This document shows, one piece after another, positions 16,356-24,348 of a DNA stretch of 27,384 nt. The DNA comes from JBBIOI01 sp037443425 (GTDB lineage Bacteria > Desulfobacterota > BSN033 > UBA1163). Under the pieces are notes generated by a model. That model was not told the origin of the DNA and did no database searches. It worked only from the letters and a program-made list of their open reading frames with translations. Location of the stretch: positions 1-27,384 of the forward strand of contig JBBIOI010000041.1 of the NCBI GenBank assembly GCA_037443425.1. The letters are read 5' to 3'. The position numbers and the translations under genes were made by a program. Each line of letters starts with the position of its first letter. The first letter of the stretch is position 1.

Positions 16356-17423
16356 TTATATAAGAACGATAGCCTTCTCAGGGCATATTTCCTGACAACA
16401 AAAACATCTGATACAGGATCGATCATCAACCTGAGGTATTCCTTCATTCATATACAGGGCTGAAGAAGGACAATGCTCGATACATGTAGCGCAACCCGTG
16501 CATCGTTCAGGATTTGCCCTGGGAATTGCTGAGATTCTGCTTAGAAGTACTTTTCTTGTCTCCTCATTTGTAGCATCAGCTTTTATACTAAAAGGGGGGA
16601 GTTTAAAGTCTTCAATCTCTTTTAGCTCTCCGATTATTTCAATATCATTTATATCTAAGCCTCCCAAACCCAATTCTTGAGCTCTCTTGAGAAACCTCAA
16701 TTCTTCTGGATTTAGTCCAACCATTTTTGCCATTACAACATCCATTGAGACACCATTGTCAGATGCTATAATAAGACCTATGTTTCTTAGGTCTGAAGAT
16801 GCTGGGCCATTACCCTCCATTCCAATAATCGCATCCATAATAAATAGATCGGGAATACGGATTTTAAAGACTTCAACCAAAATCTCATGGAAACGTTCAG
16901 GAGTCCCTGCAATTTTATGAAGTAGAGCCTTTTGAGCCCCAGGCAGCAAACCGTAGCTATTTTTGATAGCACCTGTAATTACTGTTAGACCATGGGTTTT
17001 GAATTTTGGAAGACTGATAATGATATCAGCTTCGAGAACATATCGAGATAGACTGAGCTTGGGTAGAAATAGTGGATTAAAATCGATCTGTTTCAACTGA
17101 GTTCCAATATTTTTATAATAACCCTTTGAGGCATCCATTAACTTCGTCTTCTTAAAACTTTCTTCATTTGCCCCATAACTAAAAAGACCGGGATTATCTC
17201 CAACAATAATAGACGAAGGTGAAAGACTTTCGACTTTTTCTACAACAGCAGAGACTACCGAAGGATTAGTCACAATCCCCTCTCTTGGATCTGAAGCCCT
17301 AAGGACATTCGGTTTTATAAGAACCTTTTTACCTTTTAAATCCAGCGGAAAGACCTCAAATATACGTTCAATTGCCTCGTAAACAGTCTCATATGAAGAT
17401 GGGTGGATCATTACCTTTGGCAT
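16356..17423 (-). CDS. DUF362 domain protein with C-terminal 2x[4Fe-4S] ferredoxin
   Basis: A 355-residue protein. Residues 30-270 are a DUF362 domain (KVLIKPNVL, GDNPG, ISLPKFKTHGLTVITGAIKN, VSMDVVMAKMVGL). Residues 305-355 are a bacterial ferredoxin with CxxCxxCxxxCP twice (C308/C311/C314/C318 and C337/C340/C343/C347, plus extra C342). No signal peptide, so probably cytoplasmic. The family is widespread in anaerobes and its reaction is not settled. It follows the ABC-F gene by 31 bases on the same strand. The groL 3' end is 8 bases away, with no clear terminator between. Confidence 0.9.
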   Translation of the reverse strand: MPKVMIHPSSYETVYEAIERIFEVFPLDLKGKKVLIKPNVLRASDPREGIVTNPSVVSAVVEKVESLSPSSIIVGDNPGLFSYGANEESFKKTKLMDASKGYYKNIGTQLKQIDFNPLFLPKLSLSRYVLEADIIISLPKFKTHGLTVITGAIKNSYGLLPGAQKALLHKIAGTPERFHEILVEVFKIRIPDLFIMDAIIGMEGNGPASSDLRNIGLIIASDNGVSMDVVMAKMVGLNPEELRFLKRAQELGLGGLDINDIEIIGELKEIEDFKLPPFSIKADATNEETRKVLLSRISAIPRANPERCTGCATCIEHCPSSALYMNEGIPQVDDRSCIRCFCCQEICPEKAIVLI

Positions 17424-17454
17424 GTGAGTCTTCCTATTTTTAATTTAGTTAAAA

Positions 17455-19425
17455 CTAACCATTTTCTATTAAGGAAAGATCTTCAATTTTTAAATCCTCT
17501 AATTCCAATGCAAGGAATTCCCAGATCTGTGTAAGCTCCTTTACCTTTTCTTTTGCATGTTTATGAGCCTCTATGGTTTCATAGGTTTCTTTCTGGTTAA
17601 GATAAAGATTTGGGTCTGAAAGTCTCTTAGTTAGATAATCGAGTTTATCGGTAGCCTCTTGTAATGATTTTTCAACCTCTTGAAATCTCTTCTCAAGACT
17701 TTCGCGCCTCTTTTTTAATTGGTTTAACTCTTTTGTTATCCTCCGTTTTTCCTCACGATTACTTTTTAAGGTCTCTTTCTTTGGCAGATCCAAATCTTTT
17801 TTATAATTAACTACCTCTTGGGATGTTATCTGTTTTTTCTTAAAAAGATAATATTCATAGTTTCCAGGATATATAATAGGAATTCCATGATCTATCTCTA
17901 TTACTTTATTTGCAACCTCATTAATAAGATGTCTGTCATGTGTTATTAAACAGATGGTTCCCTGGAATTGTTTAAGGGCATCTTCAAGTACATTTCTCGA
18001 AGGTATGTCAAGGTGACTTGTAGGTTCATCAAGTAATAGAAAATTGGCAGGTTTTAGAAGCATCTTTGCTAAGATTAATCGGCTCTTTTCTCCACCACTC
18101 AATACAGAAACCTTCTTATGAATTTCATCTCCCCTAAAAAGAAATGTCCCGAGAAGGGTTCTAATATAGGTCTCACTTTCATCGGTAGCGATTGAAAGGA
18201 TCTCTTCAAATACAGTATTTTCATGGCAGAGTATATCTAATTGATGTTGAGAAAAATAAGACCTTGTCACATCCTTTCCTATTATTATCTCTCCAGCTTC
18301 GAATTCGAGCACCCCCGCCAGGATCTTAAGAAGTGTTGATTTTCCTGCTCCATTCGGTCCTACGAGTGCAATCTTATCTCCACGATAAATAGTGAGATCA
18401 ATACCATCATAAACTACTCGATTTCCATAGCTCTTATAAAGATTTTTAACCTCTATTACTTTGTGTCCACTCCTTTTCGGTGTAGGGAATTTGAATCGAA
18501 TCTCTTTATCTTCTTTAGGAGGTTCTATAAGTTTTATCTTTTCAAGCATCTTAATTCGGCTTTGAACCTGTGAAGATTTCGTATTCTTTGCACGGAATCT
18601 TTCAATAAATCTCTGGGTCTGCTCTATCTTTCTTCTCTGGCTTTTATAGGTTGCTTCAAGGATTTCTCTTCTTAATTCTTTTTCTTCAAGATAATGATCA
18701 TAATTTCCGGAGTAGATATTAATCTTTTGTCCATCAATCTCAGCAATTTTGTTTACAAGATTGTTTAAAAAAAATCTATCATGTGAAACAATCACCATCG
18801 AACCCTGGTAATTGGAGAGAAATTCCTCAAGCCATATAAGTGAGTTGAGATCAAGGTAGTTTGTAGGTTCATCCAAAAGAAGAAGGTCTGGTGATTGAAG
18901 GAGTATTTTTGAAAGGGCAACTCTCATTAACCAACCACCGCTTAATTCCCTTACAGGTCTTGAAAAATCATTCTCACTCAACCCGAGCCCCCTAAGAATC
19001 CTCTTAGCTTCAGATTCGATCCCATATCCTCCAAGGATACGATATCTTTCTAATAATCTGCTGTATTGTTCAGATACTCTTATTTGTTCCTCAGGGTTTT
19101 TAATAGTGGAAAGTTCTTCCTCTAACATCTTAATCTTTCCCTGAAGATAGGTAATGTCTAAATCTTTTAAAACCTCATCCAGTACAGTTTTTCCATTTAG
19201 ACTGGTTATCTCTTGAGGGAGATATCCAATCTTTATATCCTTTGAGACAAGAATCTCTCCATCATCGATTGATTCCTCACCAAGGATTATCTTGAAAAGT
19301 GTTGTTTTCCCAGAACCATTTGGGCCAATAAGTCCAATGCGATCCTTAGGCCCTATTTGGAAGGAACAGTCTTTAAAAATGATCTTACTGCCAAATTGTT
19401 TATGGAGATTAAGAATAGTTATCAT
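17455..19425 (-). CDS. ABC-F family ATP-binding protein (Uup/EttA-like)
   Basis: A soluble 656-residue protein with two ABC ATPase domains and no membrane segments. Domain 1 has Walker A GPNGSGKTT (34-42), LSGGW (161-165) and LLLLDEP (181-187). Domain 2 has GPNGAGKST (356-364), LSGGE (442-446) and FLLLDEP (462-468). The linker at about 243-310 is the P-site tRNA interaction motif region. A charged coiled coil (about 555-650) closes the protein, as in Uup. ABC-F proteins act on the ribosome E site in translation factor or antibiotic protection roles; which role applies cannot be told here. Confidence 0.93.
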   Translation of the reverse strand: MITILNLHKQFGSKIIFKDCSFQIGPKDRIGLIGPNGSGKTTLFKIILGEESIDDGEILVSKDIKIGYLPQEITSLNGKTVLDEVLKDLDITYLQGKIKMLEEELSTIKNPEEQIRVSEQYSRLLERYRILGGYGIESEAKRILRGLGLSENDFSRPVRELSGGWLMRVALSKILLQSPDLLLLDEPTNYLDLNSLIWLEEFLSNYQGSMVIVSHDRFFLNNLVNKIAEIDGQKINIYSGNYDHYLEEKELRREILEATYKSQRRKIEQTQRFIERFRAKNTKSSQVQSRIKMLEKIKLIEPPKEDKEIRFKFPTPKRSGHKVIEVKNLYKSYGNRVVYDGIDLTIYRGDKIALVGPNGAGKSTLLKILAGVLEFEAGEIIIGKDVTRSYFSQHQLDILCHENTVFEEILSIATDESETYIRTLLGTFLFRGDEIHKKVSVLSGGEKSRLILAKMLLKPANFLLLDEPTSHLDIPSRNVLEDALKQFQGTICLITHDRHLINEVANKVIEIDHGIPIIYPGNYEYYLFKKKQITSQEVVNYKKDLDLPKKETLKSNREEKRRITKELNQLKKRRESLEKRFQEVEKSLQEATDKLDYLTKRLSDPNLYLNQKETYETIEAHKHAKEKVKELTQIWEFLALELEDLKIEDLSLIENG

Positions 19426-19497
19426 AGTAAGGAATAATGATTAGTGGAATATTGGGTATAAAAAGGATTGATTTTACGAAAGTTCCCTATATCCCAT

Positions 19498-19848
19498 TCA
19501 TGTTTTAGTATCATATTTATCAAAATTATAGCCTGCTTTTTTATAATCTTCCAATGCTCGAATTCTAAGATCTTCACGTTTTGTTTTTTCGGCCTCCTTA
19601 TCAGCCAGTTCTGCTGCATGGCTCCATTTACCCTCTTTTTCATACTCCCTTATCTTTTTATCCACCTCTGAAACAGAACTTCCTTTTACCACAAATGTTG
19701 GTGGAAATATTACCCTCTTTATTGGATTTTTACATTGAGGACAAACTGTGAGAGGTGGTTCACTAATCCTCTGAACCGTTTCAAAACCCTGTCTGCATTG
19801 ATCACAGCTTTTTTGGGAATCTACGGCAATATATTCATAGGTTGGCAT
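19498..19848 (-). CDS. FmdB-family zinc ribbon protein
   Basis: A 116-residue protein. It starts MPTYEYIAVDSQ, and has two CxxC pairs (C15/C18 and C36/C39), the FmdB/CxxC_CXXC_SSSS regulatory-type zinc ribbon. A charged helical tail follows (residues 62-116). The start has an AGGAGGT 8 bases upstream. Members are common and mostly uncharacterised; the founding one was linked to regulation of methanogen formamidase. It lies 72 bases upstream of the ABC-F gene in the same direction. Confidence 0.88.
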   Translation of the reverse strand: MPTYEYIAVDSQKSCDQCRQGFETVQRISEPPLTVCPQCKNPIKRVIFPPTFVVKGSSVSEVDKKIREYEKEGKWSHAAELADKEAEKTKREDLRIRALEDYKKAGYNFDKYDTKT

Positions 19849-19867
19849 AATCTTGACCTCCTAAAAT

Positions 19868-19890
19868 AAATTAATCTATCCTATTAATTT
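19868..19890. repeat. AT-rich inverted repeat upstream of the fmdB-like gene
   Basis: AAATTAAT (19868-19875) and ATTAATTT (19883-19890) are perfect inverted arms of 8 bases around a 7-base spacer. They lie 20 bases before the fmdB-like start in the 198-base divergent gap. This could be an operator, or chance in AT-rich DNA. The rest of the gap holds a tandem GGTTTTGGA pair (19900-19917). Confidence 0.35.
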
Positions 19891-20046
19891 GTCAAGGATG
19901 GTTTTGGAGGTTTTGGAGGGGAATTATTGACTTGAAAATTACAATGTGTTAAAAAAATCACATGCTTTATATTTGGAGTTATCTAAAATTAAAATCACTT
20001 TTAAATTTAAATAATTACGCTGAATTGAACAGTTAAAGGGGGGGGT

Positions 20047-22017
20047 ATGAGAATAGGTTTTAAAGATAAGATTATAATTTTTGTTTGCTTAATAGCGATT
20101 TGTATCATTTCATGGACCCTACTTTTAGCCCAGGAGGCTTCCCCAGAAAAGGAGTCAGAAAAGACCCAGGTTTTAACAAAACCGCCTGAAACCGTTAAGA
20201 AGGGTGAGAAATTTATAATCCGGGGCAGGGAGTATTGTTATGAGTGTATAGATAACTCTGAATGTCTTGGATGTCACACGAAGATTAGTGAAAGAAAATT
20301 TGCGCAATCCGTCCATGGAGCAAATTCATGTAATAGTTGCCACTGGGATATTACAGATGTAAAAGAGCATATTAAGGCGAAAGGTGGAAGGATTCATACT
20401 GAGCCGGTTACATGTCATAGATGTCATAAAAAGGAAGGCGCTGAACATTATGCAAGTGCCCATTTTATAAATGATGTTCAATGTAAGGATTGTCACACCA
20501 ATATTCACGAGATGACGCCCTGGAAAGGTGATAAGACAAGGGTGGTTGAAAAATGCACTCAATGCCATTCGGACGATGGTTATTCTGATAGTGTACATGG
20601 ACAGTCGGTTCTGGCAGGGAATCCTGATTCTGCCGCGTGTCATGACTGTCATGGGCTTCATAAAATCCCCATTCTCAAGGGAGATGACCCAAAGATTGCA
20701 CAGTTTAGAAAAGAATTCCACACAGAGGTATGCCAGAAATGTCATGCTGATAAAGAGATGATGGAACGTAATAAAGTATTTTTGATAGCAACTCAGACCT
20801 ATTATGAAAGTTATCATGGTAAGGTAGAACACCTTGGTTACCCAAGGCTTGTTGCTGGATGCGCAGACTGCCATAGTTTCCATAGTATTCTTCCGAGAGA
20901 TAATCCAAAATCTACTATCTCAGATGAACGACTTGTTGAGACCTGCGGAAAATGTCATCCCAGGGCCAATTCAAATTTTATAAAATGGGTTGCCCATGCA
21001 ACACATAATGATCCAGAAGAATATCCTGTCTTTTACTGGACATATGTGATTATGACTTCACTTCTGTTAGCCGTTTTCGGTGTCTTCTGGATACATACAT
21101 TTCTCTGGTGGAGAAAGGATTTCTGGGAAAAGAGAGAATTAAGGGCAAAAGGAATATTCTTTCCTCACCACTTAAAACCCGAGGAGGCGGGTTTGATTTA
21201 TCGTCGGTTCAGTACATTTGATATAGTGTTGCACTTTACAATGATGGTTACATTTATTGGTCTTGTTTTAACAGGGCTTCCACTGAAATTTTCATTTGCA
21301 CCATGGGCAGGCGGACTTATGCATTTTCTGGGTGGAGCAGAATTTGCAGGATTGATCCATCGAATCTGTGCAGGTATCACATTTGCTTATTTTATAACAG
21401 CCAATGTTTATATCATCTATTTCCTTTTCTTTAAAAAGATTCCTGGCAATCCAAATCCACTTCAAAGGCTTTTTGGTCCAGACTCTTTATGTCCGCGGTG
21501 GAAGGATATTAAAGATATCATTGGTATGATTAAGTGGTTTTTTAATAAGGGACCAAGACCCCAGTTTGATCGCTGGACTTACTGGGAAAAATTTGATTTT
21601 CTCGCTGTTTACTGGGGAATGTTTGCTATAGGTCTTTCTGGCTTGATGTTATGGTTTCCAGAGTTTTTTACAATATTCTTACCAGGATGGGTTTTGAATA
21701 TTGCTACCATTGTTCATTCAGACGAAGCACTCCTTGCTTCAGGTTTTATCTTTACGGTCCATTTTTTCAATACCCATCTGAGACCTTCGAAATTCCCGAT
21801 CGATCCTGTAATATTCACTGGAAGACTTCCAAGATATGAGCTGGTAGAGGAGAGGCCCGAGCACTATAAACGTTTGGTGGCAGAGAAAAGATTGGAAACT
21901 TATCGTGATAAGTATCCAAGCGTTTGGGCAGACCTGCTCTCGAATATTATGGGATTTGCAATGCTTGCCATAGGTTTGTTTTGTATCTTTCTAATTGGAT
22001 GGGAATTTCTTGGTTAA
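20047..22017 (+). CDS. CbcL-like membrane cytochrome: nonaheme c domain fused to diheme b domain
   Basis: A 656-residue protein. Residues 8-28 form a signal or N-terminal anchor. A periplasmic domain carries nine CxxCH heme motifs, starting at residues 73, 95, 123, 146, 170, 198, 229, 272 and 300. From about 328 several membrane helices follow with likely heme b ligands H396, H438, H557 and H572, as in Ni,Fe-hydrogenase cytochrome b-type domains. The nine-c-plus-b fusion and length resemble Geobacter CbcL, an inner-membrane quinol oxidase feeding periplasmic cytochromes. The ATG follows AAAGGGGGGG. It converges on the octaheme HAO-like gene, suggesting an electron link (inference). Confidence 0.88.
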   Translation: MRIGFKDKIIIFVCLIAICIISWTLLLAQEASPEKESEKTQVLTKPPETVKKGEKFIIRGREYCYECIDNSECLGCHTKISERKFAQSVHGANSCNSCHWDITDVKEHIKAKGGRIHTEPVTCHRCHKKEGAEHYASAHFINDVQCKDCHTNIHEMTPWKGDKTRVVEKCTQCHSDDGYSDSVHGQSVLAGNPDSAACHDCHGLHKIPILKGDDPKIAQFRKEFHTEVCQKCHADKEMMERNKVFLIATQTYYESYHGKVEHLGYPRLVAGCADCHSFHSILPRDNPKSTISDERLVETCGKCHPRANSNFIKWVAHATHNDPEEYPVFYWTYVIMTSLLLAVFGVFWIHTFLWWRKDFWEKRELRAKGIFFPHHLKPEEAGLIYRRFSTFDIVLHFTMMVTFIGLVLTGLPLKFSFAPWAGGLMHFLGGAEFAGLIHRICAGITFAYFITANVYIIYFLFFKKIPGNPNPLQRLFGPDSLCPRWKDIKDIIGMIKWFFNKGPRPQFDRWTYWEKFDFLAVYWGMFAIGLSGLMLWFPEFFTIFLPGWVLNIATIVHSDEALLASGFIFTVHFFNTHLRPSKFPIDPVIFTGRLPRYELVEERPEHYKRLVAEKRLETYRDKYPSVWADLLSNIMGFAMLAIGLFCIFLIGWEFLG

Positions 22018-22038
22018 TAAGGGGAGTTATTGAGATTC

Positions 22039-22070
22039 CGAAGGGAGCGAGTTTAAGATCACTCCCTTCG
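22039..22070. terminator. Hairpin between convergent genes, likely bidirectional terminator
   Basis: CGAAGGGAG (22039-22047) pairs perfectly with CTCCCTTCG (22062-22070) around a 14-base loop. GAT/ATC can extend the stem past a 2-base bulge. It lies 22 bases after the cytochrome b/c stop and 13 bases beyond the HAO-like stop. The + side is followed by a loosely T-rich stretch, the - side is not, so termination is best supported for the + gene. Confidence 0.7.
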
Positions 22071-22082
22071 ATCTTCATAAAA

Positions 22083-23333
22083 TTATTTCTTTTGATGTCT
22101 TTCACGAAGATCTTTTGCCATCTCTTTTATTTCTGTCAGGCTTCTCTGCATCTCGCTCCAGCCATACCAGAGTGCGTAATCAGGATTGGCATGAAATGTT
22201 CCCTGAAACGTTCTCATCCTGTGTTCGAGGAACATCACAAATAGTTTCTGTTCTATTACAGTTGGGGCGTCATGAAATGTGAGAAGATCGGGAAATGGAT
22301 AAGCATAATTCTTTGGTTTTGTCAAAATACCATCCTTGTATAAATCTGCAACTATTCTTATTGCTTCAGCCATAAGACGGTCTGCCTCTTTTATTACTTG
22401 ATCTCCCTTTTCGAGTTCTCGCCTTGCAAAATTAACGGAATGGCATCTATTGCATGTCTTTATCATTTTATCCCGCTCTTTTTGCCATGACTCCTGTGTA
22501 AGTCTTGCAACATCTGCTGCCTTTACAACATCGAGTCTTCCTGTAGGTTTCCCATCAGGATCAAGCACGCCAAGTGCCTGAAGAATAGTTACTCGATCAG
22601 CAGCCCACTGTTTATCTTCAGGCAGAGGAAGCCTTACAGCGAGAAATCCCCACGGAGTACGAACCTCATGATTTCCTCCCTGCATATGGCATGTCTGACA
22701 TGTCGGAGCTGAGGCTGTTTGAGGAAGTGTCTTATTTTGTTTCAACAGATACCTGACGCCGTGTTTTGATCCTGAATACATCTCCCACTGGGGATGATCA
22801 AATCCCATATGACATGTCTGACATGCCTGGGGTTGACGAGCCTCCTGAACAGAGAATGTATGCCGGGTATGACATGCATCACAGGATGCCACACCAAATC
22901 CAGAACCAGCCTTTTTTAATTCTTTTATCTCTTCTTCGGTCTTTAACCCAATCTTATGACAACCTCCGCAACCCTTCATTCCTTCCATCAGTGCCATTGG
23001 TTGCCAGTGAGCTGTTGGCATGGCCTTCATTGCTGCCCAGCCAAATGCATGTTTTCCAGCCTTAAATTCCTTTACTCTATTGTCATGGCAATTGGCACAT
23101 GTATCAGGAGTTGGGATCTTCGCCCTTGCTACATCTTTAGAAGATTTATGCTCCTTGCCGTGACATTCTGAACAGTCAATCTTATTTTTACTATGCTTGC
23201 TTAATAGCCAATCAGCGACAATACCAGGTGTAACCTTCTTATGACACTCCACACAAACCTGAGCCAATGCCAAATTAACGAAAATAAAGATCAGGAAGGA
23301 TACAAAAGTTATCCTCAATAATATTTTCTTCAT
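22083..23333 (-). CDS. Octaheme c-type cytochrome, hydroxylamine oxidoreductase (HAO)-like
   Basis: A 416-residue exported protein. The signal peptide covers residues 1-24 (cut near ALA|Q). Eight CxxCH motifs start at 27, 54, 79, 122, 151, 171, 212 and 294. The spacing, the DHPQWEMYSGSKHGVRY segment after heme 6, and the helical tail after heme 8 fit the HAO family, in which the fourth heme is catalytic. At 416 residues it is shorter than classical HAO. Whether it oxidises hydroxylamine or reduces NO or nitrite cannot be told; NPDYALWYGW (383-392) holds tyrosines to test as the P460 cross-link. No clear ribosome-binding site is seen. The next gene upstream on this strand is the DUF364 gene, 178 bases away. 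Confidence 0.85.
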   Translation of the reverse strand: MKKILLRITFVSFLIFIFVNLALAQVCVECHKKVTPGIVADWLLSKHSKNKIDCSECHGKEHKSSKDVARAKIPTPDTCANCHDNRVKEFKAGKHAFGWAAMKAMPTAHWQPMALMEGMKGCGGCHKIGLKTEEEIKELKKAGSGFGVASCDACHTRHTFSVQEARQPQACQTCHMGFDHPQWEMYSGSKHGVRYLLKQNKTLPQTASAPTCQTCHMQGGNHEVRTPWGFLAVRLPLPEDKQWAADRVTILQALGVLDPDGKPTGRLDVVKAADVARLTQESWQKERDKMIKTCNRCHSVNFARRELEKGDQVIKEADRLMAEAIRIVADLYKDGILTKPKNYAYPFPDLLTFHDAPTVIEQKLFVMFLEHRMRTFQGTFHANPDYALWYGWSEMQRSLTEIKEMAKDLRERHQKK

Positions 23334-23396
23334 CTTGGATAAATCTTTTATTAAATTTTTTCTATTCTAATATTTCAAAATATTTTTGTAAAATTA

Positions 23397-23410
23397 TTGA
23401 GTTAAGTCCA
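23397..23410. promoter_or_regulatory. Imperfect FNR/DNR-type box upstream of the HAO-like gene
   Basis: TTGAGTTAAGTCCA fits TTGA-N6-TCAA with one mismatch (TCCA). Its centre lies 70 bases before the HAO-like start, much as the norC box lies about 77 bases before norC. A -10 is only weakly matched (TATTAG at 23372-23367, - strand). The surrounding 178-base gap is AT-rich and holds nothing else clear. Confidence 0.4.
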
Positions 23411-23511
23411 ATTCTTATTAGGCAGTGATTAGGTTCTTATTGTTACATTTCAAAAGTTCTTAGTAAAAAATCGCTCAATTTATTTTATTACTAAAATACC
23501 CTGTTTTTTAT

Positions 23512-24336
23512 TCAAATTTTTACGAAGGCGATTTTTTCGGAGCATTCCTTCAGAAGATGGTATGCAGAACCTCCTTGTTTTAAGATTTTTATCATTTTAT
23601 CTGAATCTATTATTTTTACACCCGCCATAATATCAACCCCTTTTTTGAAAAATGCATCTGGGAGAAGACTTGCTGTTGGACCAATGATCGCTGTTCTTAT
23701 TCCATTTCTTAATAAAGAAAGGATATTATCAATTGTGTGGTTAACAATAGCCGTTCCAGTAATAATGGCGACATCAGAATTTTTAAGGGCCTGAAAGATT
23801 TCTGATTCGGGCTTAAAATATTTCATCTCATCAGGCCTTAAAGCCTGAGGGTTTTTTTCAATAATATAAAAAGGGTTTCCCATTGTTTTTAACTTCTTAA
23901 TATAAGGGCCAAAAGCACCAACAAGAGAAATAGTTTCATATGGTTCGATTTTTAATAGATCAAAACCATCTTCATTCTTAACGATCTTATAGTCTTCTCT
24001 TTTCTCTAATTCGATAATCAATTGTGTGATAGCATTAATTGTAGAAATACCTATTGCACTTTTAATTACATTTGGGTCGAGAGCATAGTTTAATATCTCA
24101 GAAGAGGGTCTTCCTTCGAGTGCCCCTGCCTGAGGCATCCTTGCAGCTGATGTGGGGCAACATACTGCCTCAGGTATTTCGGCTATGGGGGTGAAGGCAC
24201 AACCCCCATGGCCTGTTGATAATTTTACACCTGTGAAGAAGATTCCTATAACGAGATCTTCGATCCTTATTGCATCAAGCGATAAAGGTAATTTTTCTTT
24301 TATGATCTCTATAGTTTCTTCAATTACAGATGACAT
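23512..24336 (-). CDS. DUF364 (putative heavy-metal chelation) protein in the nor operon
   Basis: A soluble 274-residue protein with no signal peptide. The N-terminal DUF4213-like part has GVKLSTGHGGCAFTPI (36-51) and CCPTSAARMPQAG (59-71), with C46, C59 and C60 as possible metal ligands. The C-terminal DUF364 part (about 120-274) is Rossmann-like (ETISLVGAFGPYI, AIITGTAIVNHTIDNIL, TAIIGPTASLLPDAFF). The biochemical role of the family is unknown. The start is 12 bases after the norB stop, with GAAGGA upstream, so it is very likely cotranscribed and translationally linked with norB. Confidence 0.85.
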   Translation of the reverse strand: MSSVIEETIEIIKEKLPLSLDAIRIEDLVIGIFFTGVKLSTGHGGCAFTPIAEIPEAVCCPTSAARMPQAGALEGRPSSEILNYALDPNVIKSAIGISTINAITQLIIELEKREDYKIVKNEDGFDLLKIEPYETISLVGAFGPYIKKLKTMGNPFYIIEKNPQALRPDEMKYFKPESEIFQALKNSDVAIITGTAIVNHTIDNILSLLRNGIRTAIIGPTASLLPDAFFKKGVDIMAGVKIIDSDKMIKILKQGGSAYHLLKECSEKIAFVKI

Positions 24337-24348
24337 TAGTAAAATCCT

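Noticed and set aside
19944..19963. Classical CRP site ATGTG-N10-CACAT
   Set aside because: The half-site spacing is two bases longer than TGTGA-N6-TCACA, and 5-base arms are common by chance in AT-rich DNA.
23460..23494. Terminator after the DUF364 gene (TTAGTAA / TTACTAA)
   Set aside because: The stem is 7 AT-rich pairs with a 21-base loop, too weak to call.
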